A stretch of DNA of 64,000 bases from contig CM060703.1 of NCBI GenBank assembly GCA_030686995.1, positions 115,887,361-115,951,360 on the forward strand, given 5' to 3'. This document shows, piece after piece, positions 57,973-64,000 of the stretch. A model generated the notes under the pieces. It was not told the origin of the DNA. It saw only the letters and a list, made by a program, of their open reading frames with translations, and made no database searches. Source of the DNA: Artemisia argyi (Eukaryota; Streptophyta; Magnoliopsida; Asterales; Asteraceae). A program made the translations under genes and the position numbers. Every line of letters starts with the position of its first letter. The first letter of the stretch is position 1.

Positions 57973-59119
57973 ATGACAAAATCCACCACCTCATCCGAAT
58001 CATCAAGACCTTAGGAGAACCGCTAGAATTAGCGTCAAACCATGTTGCTTCAACAAAACCATCCAACTAAGCTCATCATCATCAAGTGATTCATCCCTCA
58101 ACATTTCCTCACCCATCAATGATATCAACTTTCTAAACCTTGCTACTCCAACACCATCTCCAAAACCTTGCAATGCTAACATAATCATCACTCCTCCACA
58201 AACTATAACACCAAGTGATCCAACACCACCTTCGGCACCAAGTCAACCTTCAAAAACTCCATCACCTCAATCACCAAAATTGACACCTATGGAATTCTTC
58301 AAGACACCATCAAGATCACCACATCCATTTATGGAAAGTTTAGAAGACCTACCACCTAGATCATCAAATCCACCACCATTGCCACTTTTTGACACTATTG
58401 ATCAAATGGAAACTCAACAACAACCACGGTTTCAACCAAGTGAACCATTGGATGAAAAACCTCATCAACCATCATTGATAGAGAGTTTGGCTTACAAGCA
58501 TGCTAGACCTTCCATCTTTACTCAAGATCAAGATCATCCACAACTACAACCATTGTTGTTCCATCCAATTTACAAAGAGATCCATGGTCCTCTTTATGGA
58601 GAACCAAGCTTTCATCATCATGATCAACCACAAGAACCACTTCAAGACTTTTCCCACTACTTTGAGTCCATATTTCCTACCTATGAGGAAATAGAAGCAT
58701 CTTTGTGGACCAAATCTCCAAACACTCATGAAGAACTTAACACTCGCTTGGAAAGCCTCTACGCTTTCAAGCACATGATTGATTCTCATCTCACCCAAAC
58801 CATGGATTTCCAAACCGCAATGTACTCATCAATTGTAGGAAACCAAAACACCTCTCAACCATCCACCTTTGCTCCCGCTACAACCAATGTTTCATCCACT
58901 ACCAATGACCCACCAACAACAAACCAAGTTCCACAACTACCACCTCTTCGCCATGATTGCATCATGTGCGAAAGAACCACTCATATTAGTGAGAGATGCA
59001 ACATCTTGGTACATGAGCTTCAAGATGAAATGCGGTTTATCTATAACCACATTTTGGAGCGTCTAAACTCCATCTCTCACTTGCCTCAAGCTTGGAGCCT
59101 TATTAGGAAGATCAAATAA
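57973..59119 (+). pseudogene. Element A second post-pol ORF, Pro/Ser/Thr-rich, unknown function
   Basis: ATG 57973 starts MTKSTTSSESSRP. A one-base frameshift near 58012 moves the sense to the frame that stays open to TAA 59117-59119, about 380 residues in all. The product is Pro/Ser/Thr/Gln-rich (PSDPTPPSAPSQPSKTPS), with a middle part rich in His, Phe and Glu and a C-terminal segment CIMCERTTHISERCNIL, a short Cys/His cluster that could bind metal, then a helical end (RFIYNHILERLNSI). No membrane segment and no family recognised. It lies 3' of the first post-pol ORF, upstream of the purine tract. Confidence 0.6.
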
Positions 59120-59659
59120 TGGTAGAATCTCACCTAGGACTTTTTCTTTTTATAGGTGTAGTTGTCATTTTCATTCCACCTTGTATCAATAGTAGAATTT
59201 TTCAAGTCTTTATGTTTGACTTTTTTAAGTCAAAGTTTAATTTTACTTGAAATATAATGGTTCTACTTCTATATTTTGTTGGTCATTCTCTTTTGGTTAT
59301 TTATTACTTGATGATTGTTGTTATGAGATGAATGCTTATTCTCTTATATAATAATTAGTATTATGTTCTCATACTTATTTCTAGAACAAACTAACCTTTA
59401 TCCTCTCTTAGCACTCCATTTAGGGGGAGTATTGTCCAAGGAGGAGCATATGGCTTGACACATTTCCGCTTCACCACTCTTCTTTTTGTTTCGACAAAAA
59501 GGGGGGAGATAGGATATATTTTACCAAATCAAATTTATTCATAATTTAAAATGACATACTCAAAAGTTGAAATAATCATGTTAAGTATAAATTTTTAAAA
59601 GGCTCAAAATCTATAATTATCCATTTGCGTAAAAATAAAATTTATGTTTTGTCGTCAAC
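59120..59659 (+). other. Element A 3' untranslated region
   Basis: No gene. It contains a second purine tract, AAAAAGGGGGGAGAT at 59496-59510, almost the same as the real one at 59660 and also preceded by a GTTT/TCGACA-like context. Confidence 0.6.
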
Positions 59660-59673
59660 AAAAAGGGGGAGAT
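59660..59673 (+). other. Element A polypurine tract
   Basis: AAAAAGGGGGAGAT directly before the 3' LTR; a GGGGGAGAT end is typical of Sireviruses. Confidence 0.9.
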
Positions 59674-60282
59674 TGTTAATACAAATATCGCCTAAAATCG
59701 TTATTTATATTTTACGATCTTTCTTAGTTTTGTTAACTACAAAAGGTAAAGTTTATTTTTTGCAAATCGTAAATATAGTTTAAAAGTATTTTACTTAACT
59801 TCACTCAAACTACATTTACATGTTTTCATAAAGTGATTTCTAATCAAGTATACTTTAGTTTAAGTTCATGTGTTAAAAATGTCTTATAAGTATATCTAAC
59901 AAGTTTTCTAAATAGTATGTCTTATTAGAATATAAACAAGCAAACTCTTTTTGGTAAATTATTTACTTGCTAACATCTCAAACAAACATTTTTGAGTCTA
60001 TACATAAACTCTTTTACAAGTATACTTTCTTTTTTTAAGAATATCCAAAATTAGAAATCATATGTATACTTACATCATTCATTGCATCATACATGTCTCT
60101 TCAAGGAAACATGTGTGTAAGAAACATGTTTTATCTTGTACAGATTCATACTCAAGATCTTAAAGTTGACTTTGTGAGATCTTGAGAATATTGTGTTAGA
60201 TTTTGTATATCTTGTGCAGTATTCTGTCAGGGCTTCTGGCGGAACCCTTTGGTACGACGGACGGAACCAAAGAATTGGTTCC
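59674..60282 (+). repeat. Element A 3' LTR, truncated by D2
   Basis: The first 609 bp of the LTR, ending TTGGTTCC, the right arm of the LTR hairpin; the remaining 670 bp are replaced by D2. They may lie beyond the window if D2 is complete. Confidence 0.92.
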
Positions 60283-61726
60283 TGGTATGCGGGATTGCGC
60301 CCTCGCAACAGGTTTTACCTCTCAAGGGATCTTGAGAAGCTTGCAATCCCCGCCAGGCAGTGTACATGATCGTTGTAGTATAGTATAGTGACAAGTACCG
60401 GGGGATTGATCGTTCAACTCAGGAATAGTGTCACTAGGATTAGAAAGCCTACTAAAATAGGTCTAGAGGTGAGGGATGATTCTTTTTGTATTTTTTTATA
60501 CTTTATGAAAGCAAGTAAAATCTCGGGTTTTGAAGGAGTGTGCAGAATTAGTTGCTAGTCAACTAACCCAATTAACTAAGATGCAATAAAAAAAATAAAA
60601 GAAATGAAATTAAACTAATGTGGTGGAAACAATAATGAGAAAAGTTGTGTTTACTTAGATTTCATTACTCCCTAGATATCTTTTACCGGTTGATTAGCTT
60701 GTTTCAATTGCATGTATGACAGATTATATTCCTTAATACTAGTCGTAGGGCCGTGTACAATATTCCCTAACTCTATAAGATCCTACTTCACTCCTATGTC
60801 GAGCTGACTAAAAGCTCCTAACATGGGATCATTAGAATTCACTTATGCATTAAATACAACAAAAAATCATAGTACACCTCTGATCATGTTTCTTAAGACG
60901 TTCAAGCAAGTTACCAATGGAAGTCTGCCAGTTTTCTTAAGCCTAACATCGAATACAATCATCCGTAACAATTATAAACAAACAATCAACCAATAATCAA
61001 CATCTAGGTTTCACTACATCTAAACAAACACAATAAAAACCTAGCCTAACATGTTAAAAGAAAGACAAGCATAAGATAGAATCAAACAATACATAGACAT
61101 ATTGAATAATTATTGGAAGACTTATCTTTATTCAAACATGGAAGGAAGAAGGGTTTGAAACCCCTTCAATAAGCAGAAATTTCGACCTAGGGTTTATGTT
61201 TAATATTCTACAACTTATTCCACCATTTACAATGAAAAATTGAAAAAATAAATATGGAAAGAGCATCCTGACGGCGTCATGTATTGGCTTCTGACGCCGT
61301 CAACTCGCCGCCAAGTTAAAATTCGTATTGCCTAGATCCAGTCTTGACGCCTTCATGTGCAAATCTACTCTGGGCCGTCACATGCATTTTGACCCTGATG
61401 GCCTTGGTGACGCCGTCAGGTCATTAACACTAAAAATACTTTGGGCCGTCACGTTATAATATCTACTTCCACCTCTTTTGTCACTCTTGACGCCGTCATG
61501 TGTTAATCCTTGACGTCGTCAGGTACTGTTCCCAGCAAGGAATTTGAGACTTTGCCGTTTTCTTTACTTTTATGCTCCAAAAATGTCCAAAACACTTCCT
61601 TTTCCAGATTTCTCCTCAAAAGTACCTAAAATGACAAAAGGAACGATTTAGGGAAATAATTGATCAAATAATTACGAATTCGGCCTTAAATGACCCCTTA
61701 AAAGCGGTACACTTTTCGCCTCATCA
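60283..61726 (-). repeat. Element D2 LTR (3' LTR in its orientation)
   Basis: Homologous to both D1 LTRs but clearly diverged, so D1 and D2 are independent insertions. It retains the terminal 76 bp that D1's left LTR has lost. Confidence 0.88.
61269..61521. repeat. TGACGCCGTCA palindrome array in D2 LTR
   Basis: TGACG[C/G]CGTCA at 61269, 61292, 61408 and 61488; variants TGACGCCTTCA at 61344 and TGACGTCGTCA at 61511; half sites GGCCGTCA near 61374 and 61444. The array position and spacing follow D1 although surrounding sequence differs. Confidence 0.9.
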
Positions 61727-64000
61727 AATACCCTTACACTTGAGATTTGCTTGTCCTCAAGCAATTGCGCTTTTATTCTAATGAAAATACAAGTTAGGGG
61801 TCATTTAACACTAATATAAAAGTAATTACAACAAATAATCGTTCCACTAAAAACCAAAAACAAGCACGGAGGTCATACACTAGCACCTCACAAATAGTGT
61901 TTAGATACTCACATCTCTCGGGTGTAATAAAGTATATATCACAATATGGAAATGGAAAACATCTCTCACTACCTGTCATAGCAAATAGATTACCATAGGC
62001 TTGGGAAAGGATCAAACCTCCACCACTTGGCGTAAGTACCTAAGATAAGCTATCAAAGAGGTCTTTTAAAGGGTTATAACGTTAGGTGTAGGGATATGGA
62101 AAACACGGTTTTGTTGGATAAAGGCAATATTTACTGGTGGCGAGTTAATCATCTTGGTTAATTACATGTACAATATGGCGTTGCTAAGCCAAGACTCGAC
62201 TCGACTTAAGCTAATAAATAAAAAATAACAAAAACATAAAACAAACATAGAATGAAACGGGATGGTAGTCCGTATGTTTTTCTCTTTTTCTATTTTTTTT
62301 AATTTTTTTTCTTTTTTTTCTTTATTTTTTTTCTTTATTTTTTTTGATTTTTTTTTATTGGAAGACTTTTACCCTACCATCCAAAATAATACATCATAGG
62401 GGATTCACATTCCCCTTACACTTGAATTTTTACATACTTTACAATAAACTACTCTAATGACTCGAATTAAAATGATCAAAACACTTGGAGTACTTTTTAA
62501 GATTAATGCACATATGGGGTAATAATTTGATGTTCTTCCCCATTACTCCATAACACTAGTACTTTTTAAGATTAATGCACATATGGGGTAATAATTTGGG
62601 GTGGGTTGTAACAAATTCTTCCTTTAACTAAAATGCTTAAAGTTAGAAACGAAAAGATAGGCTCGGAGGGGTGTACTAGGGGTATCGTGTACTAAAAATG
62701 AGTACAACGCTAAGGTGTGGGAAAATTAATTGACTTTATTAGTCAAGTAATATGACTTAAATGGTCAAGTAATTATGATACGGGTTTAACACAAGGGTGA
62801 TCCTAATGCCTCTTACCATGTAGTAAATCCTACTACATGAATGTAATCTCACTAGCGGTCTCGGGATGCATCACTAACGCAAGTTCTAGAATCTAAATGC
62901 TACCGGTACACTCATAAGCACCAATAGTGAATGCTTTTCCTACCAAATCTAAAGGCGAACCTCACATATTTGGGTGGAAAATTTTTCTGGGTGGTACGGT
63001 TTTTTGTGCTAGTCATACAACTACTATCAATGAGACGCTTGTTAAGGCTAAAGTTTCACTCCTAAATGTTGTAAAAAAAATTTAAATTTGGCGCTAAAAT
63101 TACACTAACAAGTATTTCTCTTAGTTTTATTACACACCTACTATTCATCAAACAAACTCAAGTGTAATTGTATCCTATAAGGTATTATCATTTACCCTCC
63201 CATTACACTTAGGATGAACATTGTCCCCAATGTTCAATTAAAGGATGTAAAAGTAAAACAGGTAAAAAAATGAAAACAAATACTCCCCTGATTCGTTCGA
63301 TGTGGATAGTGTGTCAACAAGGTTAGATCTTCCTCCAAGAAAATGAACATCGAAAGCTTCCCTCCAGAAATATAAATCATCTTCTTGTCATATATAACCT
63401 GTTAAACCTGAGAAAACAATCAAGGCAAACCTCGCGTAAAATTGGCGGCAATCTATATATATAAGGATATAATGCTTGTGGAATGAATGTTTGCAGATTT
63501 CCTGGAGTTTATAAAACTAAAGAATCAACAAAAACTTTAAGACTCCGGTTTAAACAAAACTCGCAAAATTTTTCAGAATTTTAGTACCTGACGCCGTCAG
63601 GTTGTAACTCCTGACGCCATCAGAATGTTCCTGGAAAAATCTTATGTTAAGTTTCCGAAAAATTTCTGGAGAAACTTATGCTGTATTTCCTGGAAAATCC
63701 TGCAAAACATCATTATAACTCGATACAAGCATTTGACTCTAACAGTTACTAATATACATGCTCATTAAATAGTGTAGCGAATCATGTTCATTTTCGTTCT
63801 TATAAACAAATTTGGGTCTCCCCTTACACTTAGCTTTTGCAAAATACCTTTATATGTAATTAAGACGAAGTTAAAAACAAAATAAAGCATTTTCACAATT
63901 TAGTTTGAAACATGAGTTACCAACAATAAAAATAAGACATGCATACGGAAACAAATAAAAACACAAAAAACATGGGTTGCCTCAAAAGAAGCGCCTTTCT
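61727..64000. other. Element D2 interior, no gene in window
   Basis: Non-coding sequence aligned to D1 38053-40470. Palindromes at 63589 (exact) and 63612 (TGACGCCATCA) match D1's inverted pair at 40047-40080. Confidence 0.8.

Larger units (their letters stand above)
9833..60282 (+). mobile_element. Element A: Sirevirus-like Copia retrotransposon, split by nested elements
   Basis: The 5' LTR (9833-11112), primer-binding site, gag, pol in Copia order (protease, integrase, reverse transcriptase, RNase H), two post-pol ORFs, polypurine tract and truncated 3' LTR (59674-60282) all read on the plus strand. It is interrupted by B (18020-46878) and F (46963-57090), and D2 cuts the 3' LTR. The long gag with a coiled coil after the zinc knuckle, the post-pol ORFs and palindromic GGAACC motifs point to the Sirevirus lineage. 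Comparable LTR parts differ at roughly 4% by eye, the most of any pair here. Every coding frame is damaged. Confidence 0.93.
60283..64000 (-). mobile_element. Element D2: second copy of the D family, incomplete in window
   Basis: LTR 60283-61726 (1444 bp) begins TGGTATGCGGG and ends CGCCTCATCA, then an interior that follows D1's in order: CCCTTACACTTGAGATT, a T-rich tract (62281-62358), the segment at 63970 matching D1 40452. The D ORF, primer-binding site and second LTR would lie past 64000. Orientation is as D1. There is a small duplication of about 45 bp at 62500-62600 (ATTAATGCACATATGGGGTAA twice in part). Confidence 0.88.

Overview
The window is plant nuclear heterochromatin made almost entirely of LTR retrotransposons nested in one another. 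I found no intact host gene, no rRNA or tRNA gene and no CRISPR array. The post-pol ORF of element B (19471-22302) resembles, from memory, proteins that are very common in daisy-family (Asteraceae) genomes such as Tanacetum, so Asteraceae is my best guess (inference, about 0.6).

Layout. (1) 1-552: flank ending in an (AAT)n microsatellite that continues at 9771-9832. (2) 553-9770: element E1, a minus-strand Tekay-like Gypsy element inside the microsatellite, with 3.04 kb LTRs and most of pol deleted. (3) 9833-60282: element A, a plus-strand Sirevirus-like Copia element with gag, pol and two extra post-pol ORFs; it hosts most of what follows, and its 3' LTR is cut off at 60282. (4) 18020-46878: element B, a minus-strand Sirevirus-like Copia element inserted in A's first post-pol ORF (5-bp duplication AAAGG). 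(5) 27711-43980: element C, a minus-strand Tat-lineage Gypsy element inserted in B's gag; it carries an opposite-strand, probably spliced gene. (6) 36709-43332: element D1, a minus-strand non-autonomous LTR element with one orphan ORF, inserted in C's leader. (7) 46963-57090: element F, a plus-strand gag-only Gypsy element (TR-GAG type) in A, with almost identical 3456-bp LTRs (duplication GTGTT). (8) 60283 to the window end: D2, a second, incomplete copy of the D family in A's 3' LTR.

Working together. A, B and C are full-length but decayed, with in-frame stops and frameshifts. F has an intact gag and no pol, so it would need pol from a related Tekay element; E1 shares its primer-binding site, zinc-knuckle layout and U3 motifs. 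D has a TGGCGCCG-type primer-binding site and no recognisable gag or pol, so it also depends on a helper.

Most interesting. Three unrelated elements each carry a private short palindromic word, clustered in U3 upstream of the TATA box and repeated elsewhere in the element: GGCGGAACC/GGTTCCGCC in A, CAAAGTACT/AGTACTTTG in B (dozens of copies, some in coding sequence as a QSTV repeat), and TGACGCCGTCA in D. B also contains a compact opposite-strand gene with its own TATA box and AATAAA signal. F carries what looks like the captured 5' end of a CLAVATA1-type LRR receptor kinase gene. LTR divergences quoted are counts by eye.
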